Shown piece after piece: positions 1 to 7,980 of a stretch of 64,000 nt of DNA. The DNA comes from Pelagimonas sp. (GTDB lineage Bacteria > Pseudomonadota > Alphaproteobacteria > Rhodobacterales > Rhodobacteraceae): assembly GCA_025210345.1 (NCBI GenBank), contig JAOARX010000004.1:1-64000 (forward strand), read 5' to 3'. The translations under genes and the position numbers were made by a program. Every line of letters starts with the position of its first letter. Position 1 is the first letter of the stretch. The notes under the pieces are model-generated. The model saw only the letters and a list, made by a program, of their open reading frames with translations, searched no databases and was not told the DNA's origin.

Positions 1-447
1 GAAGGCGCAACCCAGCGTAAGAAACGCATTGGCCGTGGCCCCGGTTCGGGCAAAGGTAAAATGGGTGGCCGTGGTATCAAAGGTCAGAAATCGCGTTCGG
101 GTGTGGCCATCAATGGCTACGAAGGCGGCCAGATGCCGCTCTACCAACGTCTGCCCAAGCGCGGCTTTAACAAGCCCAACCGCAAGGCATACGCCGTTGT
201 CAACCTTGGCCTGATCCAGAAATTCGTCGATGCAGGCAAGCTCGAAGCCGGTGCGATCAACGAAGAGACACTGGTGTCATCGGGTCTGGTCCGCCGCAAG
301 CTGGACGGCATCCGCGTTCTGGCCAAAGGCGACGTCACCGCAGCCCTGACAATCGACGTGACCGGTGCTTCGGCATCCGCTGTCGAAGCTGTCGAAAAGG
401 CAGGCGGTTCGCTGAAGGTAGCTGCAAAAGCGGCAGCGGCAGAATAA
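1..447 (+). CDS. rplO: 50S ribosomal protein L15, 5'-truncated by the window edge
   Basis: Large-subunit ribosomal protein of the spc operon. The reading frame is open from base 1 (codons for E-G-A-T-Q-R-K-K-R) and carries the L15 signature [10 protein letters not shown] followed by [13 protein letters not shown] and [15 protein letters not shown]. About ten N-terminal residues lie outside the window. The C-terminus is alanine-rich, as in alphaproteobacterial L15. secY follows after a 112-base gap, the usual spc order. Assignment is secure; only the start is missing. Confidence 0.97.
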   Translation, partial: EGATQRKKRIGRGPGSGKGKMGGRGIKGQKSRSGVAINGYEGGQMPLYQRLPKRGFNKPNRKAYAVVNLGLIQKFVDAGKLEAGAINEETLVSSGLVRRKLDGIRVLAKGDVTAALTIDVTGASASAVEAVEKAGGSLKVAAKAAAAE

Positions 448-559
448 CGCCTTGTTAGCGGTCCCTGGGCCGCTTACATATCCTTACAGTTTTCCAATAC
501 CGCCGCCCGATGCAGGAAAACGCGTCGTGGCGGCGTTTGCATGAGATAGAGAGACCCGC

Positions 560-1921
560 ATGGTATCTGCAGCAGAGCAAATGGCCGCCAACACAAGCTG
601 GGCGGCGCTTGGCAAGGCAACCGACCTGCGTAACCGCATCCTCTTTACCCTTGGCCTTCTGATCGTTTATCGCCTTGGCACCTTTATTCCCGTACCGGGG
701 ATTGATGGCGCGGCGCTACGCGAATTCGTAGAGCAAGCGGGTCAGGGCGTGGCTGGCATGGTGTCGATGTTCACCGGCGGGGCGCTTGGCCGCATGGGTA
801 TCTTTGCCCTTGGCATCATGCCCTATATCTCGGCCTCGATTATTGTTCAGCTTTTGACGGCCATGGTGCCTGCGCTTGAGCAGCTCAAGAAAGAGGGCGA
901 ACAGGGTCGCAAAAAGATCAACCAGTACACCCGCTACGGCACCGTGTTCCTGGCGACGTTGCAGGCCTATGGTCTGGCCGCCAGCCTTGAGGCCGGCGAA
1001 CTGGCCACCGATCCCGGTTGGTATTTCCGCGCGGCCTGTGTGATCACCCTTGTGGGCGGGACCATGTTCCTGATGTGGCTGGGTGAACAGATCACCGCGC
1101 GCGGCATCGGCAACGGTATTTCCCTGATCATCTTCGTCGGCATCATTGCTGAAATTCCCGCCGCCTTGGCGCAATTCTTTGTGCAGGGTCAGTCGGGCGC
1201 CATCAGCCCCGCCGTGATCGTAGGTGTCATGGTCATGGTCGTCGTGGTGATCGCCTTTGTTGTCTTTATGGAACGGGCGTTGCGCAAGATCAGCATTCAA
1301 TACCCCCGCCGTCAGGTTGGGATGAAGATGACCGAAGCGCAGCAAAGCCACCTGCCGGTCAAAGTGAACCCCGCAGGCGTGATTCCCGCGATCTTTGCCA
1401 GCTCGCTTTTGCTGTTGCCGACCACGATCGCAACCTTCAGCCAGCAAGGCAGCGGTGGCCCGATCCTGTCGACCATTCTGGCCTATTTCGGCCCGGGACA
1501 GCCGTTGTACCTGTTGTTCTTCGCCGCGATGATCGTCTTCTTTGCCTATTTCTACACGTTCAACGTGTCGTTTAAGGTCGATGACGTGGCTGATAACCTT
1601 AAAAACCAAAATGGCTTTGTTCCGGGTATTCGTCCCGGTAAGAAAACCGCAGAATATCTTGAATATGTTGTAAATCGTGTCCTGGTGCTTGGTTCCATCT
1701 ATCTGACAGCGGTGTGTCTCATGCCTGAGATCCTGCGCACGCAGTTCAGCGTTCCGTTCTACTTCGGCGGCACCTCTGTTCTGATTGTAGTCAGCGTTGT
1801 GATGGACACCATCCAGCAAGTGCAAAGCCACCTGTTGGCGCATCAGTACGAAGGGCTGATCCAAAAGTCGCAACTGCGCGGCAAGGGTCGTAAAAAACGA
1901 GGAGCACCGGCACGCCGATGA
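560..1921 (+). CDS. secY: Preprotein translocase subunit SecY
   Basis: Channel-forming subunit of the SecYEG translocon in the inner membrane. The 453-residue product has about ten hydrophobic segments, the early [22 protein letters not shown] segment region typical of SecY, and the QYTRYGTV and [12 protein letters not shown] regions. The C-terminus is strongly basic ([13 protein letters not shown]). It follows rplO and its last four bases (ATGA) overlap the start of adk, implying translational coupling. Length is normal for the family. Confidence 0.98.
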   Translation: MVSAAEQMAANTSWAALGKATDLRNRILFTLGLLIVYRLGTFIPVPGIDGAALREFVEQAGQGVAGMVSMFTGGALGRMGIFALGIMPYISASIIVQLLTAMVPALEQLKKEGEQGRKKINQYTRYGTVFLATLQAYGLAASLEAGELATDPGWYFRAACVITLVGGTMFLMWLGEQITARGIGNGISLIIFVGIIAEIPAALAQFFVQGQSGAISPAVIVGVMVMVVVVIAFVVFMERALRKISIQYPRRQVGMKMTEAQQSHLPVKVNPAGVIPAIFASSLLLLPTTIATFSQQGSGGPILSTILAYFGPGQPLYLLFFAAMIVFFAYFYTFNVSFKVDDVADNLKNQNGFVPGIRPGKKTAEYLEYVVNRVLVLGSIYLTAVCLMPEILRTQFSVPFYFGGTSVLIVVSVVMDTIQQVQSHLLAHQYEGLIQKSQLRGKGRKKRGAPARR

Positions 1922-2496
1922 ACATCATTCTTTTGGGACCGCCGGGGGCGGGTAAAGGGACACAGGCCCAGTTTCTGGTCGAAGAACGCGGTATGGTTCA
2001 ACTGTCCACCGGTGACATGCTGCGCGAAGCCAAAAGCAGCGGCACGGAAATGGGCAAAAAGGTCGCCGAAGTCATGGACCGCGGTGAGCTTGTGACTGAT
2101 GAAATCGTCATTGGCCTGATTCGTGAAAAGCTCGAAACCACCGATGCGCCGGGCTATATTTTCGATGGTTTCCCCCGCACGCTTAAACAAGCCGATGCCT
2201 TGGGTGATCTCCTGGACGAAATGGGCCGCAAACTGGACGCGGTGATCGAACTGCGCGTCGACGACGAGGCCCTTGTTGGTCGCATCGTCAACCGGGCGGA
2301 ACAGGCCCGCGCCGCAGGTCAGCCGGTTCGCGCCGATGACAACGAAGAGTCGCTGCGCACGCGTCTGGCTGCCTATTACAAGATGACGTCGCCTCTGGTG
2401 GGGTACTACTATGCCAAGGGCATGTATGACCGCGTTGAAGGCATGCGCGAGATGGACGAGGTCCGCGCACAGATCGCGGAAAAGCTGGATCTGTAA
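1918..2496 (+). CDS. adk: Adenylate kinase, short-LID form
   Basis: Catalyses reversible phosphoryl transfer between ATP and AMP in the cytoplasm. Walker A is GPPGAGKGT at residues 7-15, and the AMP-site motif GFPRT is present. At 192 residues it is the short form: the LID region (around [13 protein letters not shown]) lacks the roughly 30-residue zinc-type insertion of longer enzymes. The start overlaps the secY stop in ATGA. A strong intrinsic terminator follows at 2521-2550, so adk is the last gene of this transcript. Confidence 0.97.
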   Translation: MNIILLGPPGAGKGTQAQFLVEERGMVQLSTGDMLREAKSSGTEMGKKVAEVMDRGELVTDEIVIGLIREKLETTDAPGYIFDGFPRTLKQADALGDLLDEMGRKLDAVIELRVDDEALVGRIVNRAEQARAAGQPVRADDNEESLRTRLAAYYKMTSPLVGYYYAKGMYDRVEGMREMDEVRAQIAEKLDL

Positions 2497-2520
2497 TCCG
2501 ATCTTGCATCACGACATTCT

Positions 2521-2550
2521 AGGCCCTGCTTGGTCAAGCGGGGCCTTTTT
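2521..2550 (+). terminator. Intrinsic terminator of the secY-adk transcript
   Basis: Bases 2521-2531 pair with 2536-2546 (11 bp, one G-T wobble) around a four-base loop, and a run of five T follows. It lies 24 bases after the adk stop. The stem also contains the stop codon of the convergent BLUF gene. Because the A-rich side is upstream only, the signal works for the plus strand. Confidence 0.85.
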
Positions 2551-2965
2551 CATGTCCTGGATCGCGAGTTTGGGAAAACTGGGTCGCGATTTCCCGAAGG
2601 GTGTGCAGCGTATGGGCCCATTCCTGGTATAATCCGGCGAAAGTCTCGGTCAGTTTTGCCCCTTCGGCTTCGGGTATGTCCGCATAACCCATGGACCAAT
2701 CCTGAAACATGCGCGGGCTTGGCCCCAGGTGCGACATTTCTTGCGTGATGGTGTGGTTTGGGTCTTTGCGTATCCGCGACATGATCCGCGTGACGTGATC
2801 ATAATCCCCCTCCAGTATCTGTATGAACCGGTTGGGCGCACGCAAAAGAAAGCCCGTTAGGCCCAATTCACGGTTTGCAGACTGGGCTTTCTTCAGAATG
2901 TCGAGGTCCGAAACATGACCGCGGGGGTGGGTTGAAATACTGGTGTAGAGTATCTGAAAGCGCAT
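2534..2965 (-). CDS. BLUF-domain blue-light photoreceptor
   Basis: Short single-domain protein (143 residues) binding FAD for blue-light sensing. The key BLUF residues are all present at the spacing known from AppA: Tyr7, Asn31, Gln49, Trp90 and Met92 correspond to AppA Tyr21, Asn45, Gln63, Trp104 and Met106, in the contexts QILYTS, NRELGLTG, FIQILEG and DWSMGY. No output domain is fused, so it must act through a partner. I chose the ATG at 2965, seven codons inside the longest frame, because AAGGTGAG precedes it at good spacing. It lies antisense between adk and rpsM, where ribosomal genes are normally contiguous, and its stop sits in the adk terminator. Confidence 0.9.
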   Translation of the reverse strand: MRFQILYTSISTHPRGHVSDLDILKKAQSANRELGLTGFLLRAPNRFIQILEGDYDHVTRIMSRIRKDPNHTITQEMSHLGPSPRMFQDWSMGYADIPEAEGAKLTETFAGLYQEWAHTLHTLREIATQFSQTRDPGHEKGPA

Positions 2966-3093
2966 AGGGCTCACCTTGGATTGCAATCGGCTTGTCTGCT
3001 CGTAAATCTAATGTGACACAGTTTAGCCGAGCCGCGCACGTTTCTAAAAGCTGTGTTGCAAACCGCATTCTGGTCAACCTGCGCGGGGCAGGC

Positions 3094-3122
3094 TTGACAC
3101 CCCTTGGAATATTCCGTACCGA
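3094..3122 (+). promoter_or_regulatory. Candidate sigma-70 promoter for rpsM-rpsK-rpoA-rplQ
   Basis: TTGACA at 3094-3099, then 17 bases, then TACCGA at 3117-3122. It sits about 155 bases upstream of the rpsM start in the otherwise gene-free 2966-3276 interval between the divergent BLUF gene and rpsM. The -35 match is perfect, the -10 match only fair. The terminator after adk makes a separate promoter here necessary. The rest of the interval shows no open frame with a plausible start. Confidence 0.55.
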
Positions 3123-3276
3123 CCAACATCTCTTAGTGAGAATCATCTCGCCGGACGGGTCGCACCCGAATGGCAGACCACCTAGACAGCTTATGGCCCG
3201 GCGGCGGAATGCCTCCGGCCTCATGTTGTGAAAAAAGGGCCCGGTGCTACGGGCTCGCAACGAAAGGAAGATACAC

Positions 3277-3645
3277 GTGGCTCGTATTGCCGGCGTAAAC
3301 ATCCCGACCAACAAGCGCGTTCCGATCGCGCTGACATATATCACAGGTATCGGCCACACTTCGGCTGCTGCCATCATCGAAGCCGTTGGCATTGACGCAT
3401 CGCGTCGCGTGAACGAGCTGTCCGACGCCGAAGTTCTGGCGATCCGTGAGCACATCGACGCAAACTACACCGTAGAAGGTGACCTGCGCCGCGAAGTGAC
3501 CATGAACGTCAAGCGCCTGATGGACTTGGGCTGCTATCGCGGTCTGCGTCACCGTCGCAACCTCCCTGTTCGTGGTCAGCGTACGCACACCAACGCACGC
3601 ACCCGCAAAGGCCCCGCAAAGGCCATCGCAGGCAAGAAGAAGTAA
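3277..3645 (+). CDS. rpsM: 30S ribosomal protein S13
   Basis: Small-subunit head protein contacting 16S rRNA and the subunit interface. The protein starts [15 protein letters not shown] and contains [10 protein letters not shown] and [16 protein letters not shown], all S13 hallmarks. The true start is the GTG at 3277: it follows GAAAGGAAG at proper spacing and gives the normal 122 residues. A longer frame starting at 3244 adds a non-conserved N-terminus. rpsK follows after 15 bases. Confidence 0.97.
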   Translation: MARIAGVNIPTNKRVPIALTYITGIGHTSAAAIIEAVGIDASRRVNELSDAEVLAIREHIDANYTVEGDLRREVTMNVKRLMDLGCYRGLRHRRNLPVRGQRTHTNARTRKGPAKAIAGKKK

Positions 3646-3660
3646 GGGAGACTATTCGAT

Positions 3661-4053
3661 ATGGCACGTGATACTCGCCGTGGCGGCAAGAAAAAGGTCT
3701 CCAAGAACATCGCAACTGGTGTTGCGCATGTGAACTCGACCTTCAACAACACCAAAATCCTGATCTCTGACGTTCAGGGCAACGCAATCTCGTGGTCGTC
3801 TGCTGGCACCATGGGCTTCAAGGGTTCGCGCAAGTCGACCCCCTATGCCGCTCAGCTTGCTGCTGAAGATGCTGGTAAGAAAGCCCAGGAACACGGCGTC
3901 AAGACCCTTGAGGTTGAGGTTCAGGGCCCCGGTTCGGGTCGTGAATCGGCTCTGCGCGCGCTGGCTGCGGTTGGTTTCAACATCACCTCGATCCGTGATG
4001 TGACCCCGATCGCGCACAACGGCTGCCGCCCGCCGAAGCGCCGCCGCGTCTGA
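3661..4053 (+). CDS. rpsK: 30S ribosomal protein S11
   Basis: Platform protein of the small subunit. The 130-residue product contains [21 protein letters not shown] and the C-terminal [11 protein letters not shown], diagnostic for S11. A GGGAG ribosome-binding site precedes the ATG. It lies between rpsM and rpoA, the standard alpha-operon order. Confidence 0.98.
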   Translation: MARDTRRGGKKKVSKNIATGVAHVNSTFNNTKILISDVQGNAISWSSAGTMGFKGSRKSTPYAAQLAAEDAGKKAQEHGVKTLEVEVQGPGSGRESALRALAAVGFNITSIRDVTPIAHNGCRPPKRRRV

Positions 4054-4169
4054 TCAAGCTTGATTTTCTGCCGGGGCCGGGCGTTTGTCTGGCCTCGGTA
4101 CGTCTTTTCTAACCTCGGGAGTCGGTTCCTATCGGGACATGGGGAATCGGCAAGAATGGAGGGATTTGC

Positions 4170-5186
4170 ATGATCCACAAGAATTGGGCCGAACTGATCA
4201 AGCCGACACAGCTTGACATCAAGCCGGGCGCCGATCCGTCGCGCCAGGCCACCATCGTCGCCGAGCCGCTTGAGCGTGGCTTTGGTCTGACGATGGGCAA
4301 CGCGCTGCGTCGCGTTTTGCTGTCGTCGTTGCAGGGTGCAGCCATCACCAGCGTTCAGATCGACAACGTCCTGCATGAGTTCTCATCGGTTGCTGGTGTG
4401 CGTGAAGACGTCACCGACATCGTGCTGAACCTCAAAGGTGTGTCGCTGCGCATGGAAGTGGAAGGCCCCAAGCGCCTGTCCGTTTCGGCCAAAGGCCCCT
4501 GTGTTGTCACCGCTGGTGACATCTCGGAATCCGCTGGCATCGAGATCCTGAACCGCGATCACGTGATCTGTCACGTGGACGAAGGCGCCGATGTGTACAT
4601 GGAATTCACCGTGAACACCGGCAAGGGTTATGTTTCGGCTGACAAGAACAAGCCCGAAGATGCCCCCATCGGTCTGATCCCGATCGACGCGATCTATTCG
4701 CCGGTCAAAAAGGTGGCTTACGACGTGCAGCCGACCCGCGAAGGTCAGGTTCTGGACTATGACAAGCTGACCATGAAGGTCGAAACCGACGGTTCCGTGA
4801 CCCCCGAAGATGCCATCGCATTTGCGGCGCGCATCCTTCAGGACCAGCTGTCGATCTTCGTCAACTTTGACGAACCGGAATCGGCCAGCCGTCAGGATGA
4901 AGACGATGGTCTCGAGTTCAACCCGCTTCTGCTCAAGAAAGTGGACGAACTGGAACTGTCCGTACGTTCGGCCAACTGCCTCAAGAACGACAACATCGTT
5001 TACATCGGCGATCTGATCCAGAAAACCGAAGCAGAGATGCTGCGCACACCGAACTTTGGTCGCAAGTCGCTGAACGAGATCAAAGAAGTGCTGTCGGGCA
5101 TGGGTCTGCACCTCGGCATGGATGTCGAAGACTGGCCGCCGGACAACATCGAAGATCTGGCGAAAAAGCTCGAAGACAACTTCTGA
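4170..5186 (+). CDS. rpoA: DNA-directed RNA polymerase subunit alpha
   Basis: Scaffold subunit of RNA polymerase. The N-terminal assembly domain is shown by [21 protein letters not shown]. The C-terminal domain, which contacts UP elements and activators, is shown by [13 protein letters not shown] and [14 protein letters not shown]. Length (338 residues) is normal for alphaproteobacteria. GGAGGG precedes the ATG. rpsK lies 116 bases upstream and rplQ follows. Confidence 0.98.
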   Translation: MIHKNWAELIKPTQLDIKPGADPSRQATIVAEPLERGFGLTMGNALRRVLLSSLQGAAITSVQIDNVLHEFSSVAGVREDVTDIVLNLKGVSLRMEVEGPKRLSVSAKGPCVVTAGDISESAGIEILNRDHVICHVDEGADVYMEFTVNTGKGYVSADKNKPEDAPIGLIPIDAIYSPVKKVAYDVQPTREGQVLDYDKLTMKVETDGSVTPEDAIAFAARILQDQLSIFVNFDEPESASRQDEDDGLEFNPLLLKKVDELELSVRSANCLKNDNIVYIGDLIQKTEAEMLRTPNFGRKSLNEIKEVLSGMGLHLGMDVEDWPPDNIEDLAKKLEDNF

Positions 5187-5198
5187 GTTGAAGATTTC

Positions 5199-5224
5199 CT
5201 AGGGTGCGTTTAGACGCGCCCTAG
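5199..5224 (+). other. Intercistronic hairpin between rpoA and rplQ
   Basis: Bases 5199-5208 pair with 5215-5224 (10 bp, one G-T wobble) around a six-base loop. No T-run follows, so this is unlikely to be a full terminator. It may act as an RNA-processing or stability element, or as a site for operon tuning. It lies 13 bases after the rpoA stop, in a 221-base gap unusually long for this operon. Confidence 0.6.
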
Positions 5225-5407
5225 CTGCCTTTCGGCGTCGATTCGAATTGGCACAATGATCACCGCATGCGCATCGGGCGGGCATGGAATATGCTTACCG
5301 CGTGCCAGGTGATTTTCGGGCCACAGGCCCCAAGGAGAACCGGTGACACGCATCGCTGGTCAGACAAAGCAAAACCGCCCGTAGAGGGCACATATTGGAG
5401 TAAGACA

Positions 5408-5830
5408 ATGCGTCACGCAAAAGGCTATCGCCGCCTGAACCGCACCCATGAGCACCGCAAGGCTCTGCTGTCGAACATGGCTGGCTCGCTGATCGAACAC
5501 GAACAGATCAAAACCACCCTGCCCAAGGCCAAGGAACTCAAGCGCGTCATCGACAAGCTGATCACCCTGGGCAAGCGCGGTGATCTGCACGCGCGCCGTC
5601 AGGCCGCTGCGCAGCTGAAAGAGGACAAAGACGTCGCCAAGCTGTTCGAAGTTCTCGGCCCCCGCTACGCCGAGCGTCAGGGTGGCTATTGCCGCGTCCT
5701 GAAGGCTGGCTTCCGTTACGGTGACATGGCGCCCATGGCAATCATCGAACTGGTTGACCGCGATGTCGACGCCAAAGGTAAAGCTGACCGCGAGCGCGTT
5801 GCCGCAGAAGAAGCTACCGCCGAAGAATAA
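5408..5830 (+). CDS. rplQ: 50S ribosomal protein L17
   Basis: Large-subunit protein near the exit tunnel. The N-terminus [20 protein letters not shown] and the segment [18 protein letters not shown] identify L17. The ATG at 5408 is chosen because TTGGAG precedes it and L17 proteins start MRH; the frame extends upstream to 5267 without homology. At 140 residues it has the acidic alanine-rich tail typical of the order. A terminator follows directly. Confidence 0.97.
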   Translation: MRHAKGYRRLNRTHEHRKALLSNMAGSLIEHEQIKTTLPKAKELKRVIDKLITLGKRGDLHARRQAAAQLKEDKDVAKLFEVLGPRYAERQGGYCRVLKAGFRYGDMAPMAIIELVDRDVDAKGKADRERVAAEEATAEE

Positions 5831-5862
5831 GATCCAACTGGATCCGTCACAGAACGTGACAG

Positions 5863-5892
5863 AAAGCCCCGTCGTTCTCGGCGGGGCTTTTG
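5863..5892 (+). terminator. Intrinsic terminator after rplQ
   Basis: AAAGCCCCG at 5863-5871 pairs with CGGGGCTTT at 5882-5890 across a ten-base loop, with T's at the 3' side. It closes the rpsM-rplQ operon. Confidence 0.85.
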
Positions 5893-6028
5893 CTATGGTT
5901 CAACCATGCATTTACATCGTTCTTCCGGCGTCCATTATCGGCGTAGCGATGAACGTTTTGCTGGCCGAGGCGGCGATCCTGTTTGGACTCGGCGCATCAA
6001 AGCGCACACCGGCCCGTCGACATTGGAT

Positions 6029-6412
6029 CTAGACCAATCCTCTGGCTTTGCGTTTGATGTGGCGTTCATAGATGATTCGCGCGACGATGTGTTTGTAGCC
6101 CCAGCTTAGGATTTGAAACAGGCCGGGCACGCGGCTGATTCGGGCCAGCCAACGGTATTTGGGCATCTGTTCCCACAGCACCACCATGGCCTCGTATCCG
6201 ATATATAGCTTGCCGTCGTGCACCACATGCAAAAGGCGGGTGGCTTCGTCTTCGGTTACGCCCCACTCGTCCAAACCTGATTGGGTCAGGTCATCAAAGG
6301 CGATGGGCAGGTCTGTTTGCTCAGAATAGGCCGCATAGGTGCACATTTCAGAATTGCAGACAGGACAATCCCCATTATAGAGCGCGCGGGTTTTGGCGGT
6401 TTCTGAGGGCAT
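6029..6412 (-). CDS. DCC-family (DUF393) thiol-disulfide oxidoreductase-like protein
   Basis: Small cytoplasmic protein of the DCC family, named for its N-terminal DxxCxxC-type signature. Here YNGDCPVC places Asp15, Cys16 and Cys19 near the N-terminus, a thioredoxin-like redox motif. The 127-residue length is typical. The C-terminal basic stretch RHIKRKARG is not conserved widely as far as I recall. It is monocistronic and divergent from the aroG leader. Biochemical role is unknown for most members. The 138-base gap between the rplQ terminator and its stop holds no supported gene. Confidence 0.8.
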   Translation of the reverse strand: MPSETAKTRALYNGDCPVCNSEMCTYAAYSEQTDLPIAFDDLTQSGLDEWGVTEDEATRLLHVVHDGKLYIGYEAMVVLWEQMPKYRWLARISRVPGLFQILSWGYKHIVARIIYERHIKRKARGLV

Positions 6413-6672
6413 GGCTGACTCCTTTCACCTATCCAAAAGCTAAGCGCGAAGGACATGTTTTCCAGTGGTGGAATGTCGCATCCAAATGGTTGGCGGCAAT
6501 CCCGCATAGGGCCATCGCCTGCCAGGCTAACGTGGTGTGGTTTGGCGCCGGGTGGCGGGGTCATGGGCGTGCCGCGAATCCCGCCGACGCCGAAAGGCAG
6601 ATTGCCATCCCATTGAAAATAAACAAATCTATTCCATCGACAGCCATGGGCTTATGCACTAGCGTTCTGCGC

Positions 6673-6747
6673 ATGACCCAGACTTATGCCTCATTTTGGT
6701 ATTTCTATTTTCCGAAGCCTCAGGCGGTCGGCCGGGTCTGCGCGTGA
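6673..6747 (+). CDS. Candidate aromatic leader peptide of aroG (attenuator)
   Basis: A 24-codon frame ends 93 bases before aroG and encodes seven aromatic residues, six of them consecutive (residues 8-13, FWYFYF, bases 6694-6711). It is followed by a perfect terminator hairpin at 6774-6800. This is the classical layout of ribosome-mediated attenuation: scarcity of charged Phe, Trp or Tyr tRNA would stall the ribosome in the aromatic run. No good ribosome-binding site precedes the ATG at 6673. An in-frame ATG at 6646 would add nine residues. The same frame is open further upstream but that part is not gene-like. Confidence 0.75.
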   Translation: MTQTYASFWYFYFPKPQAVGRVCA

Positions 6748-6773
6748 ATTAAACGCCTTTCAGATACCACACC
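6722..6773 (+). promoter_or_regulatory. Candidate antiterminator segment of the aroG leader
   Basis: GGCGGT at 6723-6728 is complementary to ACCGCC at 6775-6780, the 5' arm of the downstream terminator. The overlapping AGGCG at 6722-6726 can instead pair with CGCCT at 6754-6758. Two mutually exclusive pairings just after the aromatic codons are what an attenuator needs. Pairings were found by eye; no folding was computed. Confidence 0.5.
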
Positions 6774-6800
6774 AACCGCCCCCCAACGGGCGGTTTTTTT
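6774..6800 (+). terminator. Attenuator terminator upstream of aroG
   Basis: AACCGCCC at 6774-6781 pairs with GGGCGGTT at 6788-6795 around a six-base loop and runs into seven T's. It lies 27 bases after the leader-peptide stop and 40 bases before aroG, so it must control read-through into aroG. The remainder of the 6413-6672 interval shows no supported gene; AT-rich bases around 6610-6640 are the likely promoter area. Confidence 0.85.
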
Positions 6801-6840
6801 AGGTCCGCTCACCGGGGAAGACACCCAAAGGACCAATCCA

Positions 6841-7908
6841 ATGACCAACACTGACAATCTGCGCATCACCGATATGCAAGAGCTCCCCTCACCTGATGAG
6901 CTGGCGGCGGCGATACCGGCCACGGCTGCGGCGATGGAGACCGCGGCGGCGGGGCGCGCGGCCATTCAATCCATCCTGCGCGGCACCGATGATCGGTTGA
7001 TCGTCGTGGTGGGCCCCTGCTCGATCCACGATCCCGAGGCGGCGATGGACTATGCCAAACGGCTGGCTCCGCTGCGGGCTGAATTGGGGGACCGGTTGGA
7101 GATCGTCATGCGGCTGTACTTTGAAAAACCCCGCACCATTGGTGGTTGGAAAGGCTTGATCAATGATCCGGGTCTTGATGACAGCTTTCGCATCAACGAC
7201 GGCCTGCACATCGCGCGCCGCCTGTGTCAGGACATCACCGAAATGGGCCTGCCCATCGGGACCGAGTTCCTGGATGCGAACACGCCGCAATATATCTCGG
7301 ATGTGATGACCTGGGCGGCGATTGGGGCGCGCACCACCGAAAGCCAGATCCACCGCGAGATGGCCTCGGGCCTGTCCTGTCCGGTGGGGTTCAAGAACGG
7401 CACCAAGGGCCAGTTGCAGATCGCCATCGACGCGGTGCGATCCGCGGCGCGGCCCCATCATTTCATGGCTCTGTCCAAGGCGGGGCGGGCGGCCATCGCC
7501 GCGACCAAGGGGAACCCGGATTGCCACGTGATCCTGCGCGGCGGCGGTGGCACCAATTACGATGCGGTCTCCGTTGACATGGCCTGCGCAGATCTTGAGC
7601 GCGACGGTGTGCGGCCGCAGGTGATGATCGACGCCAGCCATGCGAATTCGGGCAAAGATCCGGCGAAACAGCCGCATGTGCTTGAAAACATTGCGGGTCA
7701 GATGGCCAAAGGTGACCAGCGGATCACCGGCGTGATGATCGAAAGCAACCTTGTCGCCGGGGCGCAAAAGCTGGGACAGGGGGATCTGGTCTATGGTCAA
7801 TCGATCACCGACGGCTGTATCGGTTGGGATGAAACCGTGACGCAGCTGCATATGCTGGCAGAGGCGGTCGAGACCCGCCGCGCCGTCTGCACGCGCAAGG
7901 CGGGCTAA
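6841..7908 (+). CDS. aroG: 3-deoxy-7-phosphoheptulonate (DAHP) synthase, class I
   Basis: First committed step of the shikimate pathway: condenses phosphoenolpyruvate and erythrose 4-phosphate. The 355-residue protein matches the AroF/G/H type: VVVGPCSIHDP, YFEKPRT, GWKGLINDP, GTEFLD, SHANSGKDP and GVMIESN are all present. AAAGGA precedes the ATG. Regulation is probably by attenuation through the leader peptide at 6673-6747. Feedback type cannot be read from the sequence with certainty. Confidence 0.95.
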   Translation: MTNTDNLRITDMQELPSPDELAAAIPATAAAMETAAAGRAAIQSILRGTDDRLIVVVGPCSIHDPEAAMDYAKRLAPLRAELGDRLEIVMRLYFEKPRTIGGWKGLINDPGLDDSFRINDGLHIARRLCQDITEMGLPIGTEFLDANTPQYISDVMTWAAIGARTTESQIHREMASGLSCPVGFKNGTKGQLQIAIDAVRSAARPHHFMALSKAGRAAIAATKGNPDCHVILRGGGGTNYDAVSVDMACADLERDGVRPQVMIDASHANSGKDPAKQPHVLENIAGQMAKGDQRITGVMIESNLVAGAQKLGQGDLVYGQSITDGCIGWDETVTQLHMLAEAVETRRAVCTRKAG

Positions 7909-7980
7909 GATCCGCTGCCCTGCTTGCATTTGCGCAAGCGGGGCCGCATATCCTTGCGGTGCACCATGGAAAGGAAGCCG

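Noticed and set aside
716-1873. 385-codon frame on the minus strand within secY
   Set aside because: Histidine- and glutamine-rich text typical of an antisense shadow of a membrane protein; secY is certain on the other strand.
5906-6109. Small plus-strand frame after the rplQ terminator
   Set aside because: Overlaps the DCC-family gene at its end, no ribosome-binding site, arginine-rich shadow-like composition.
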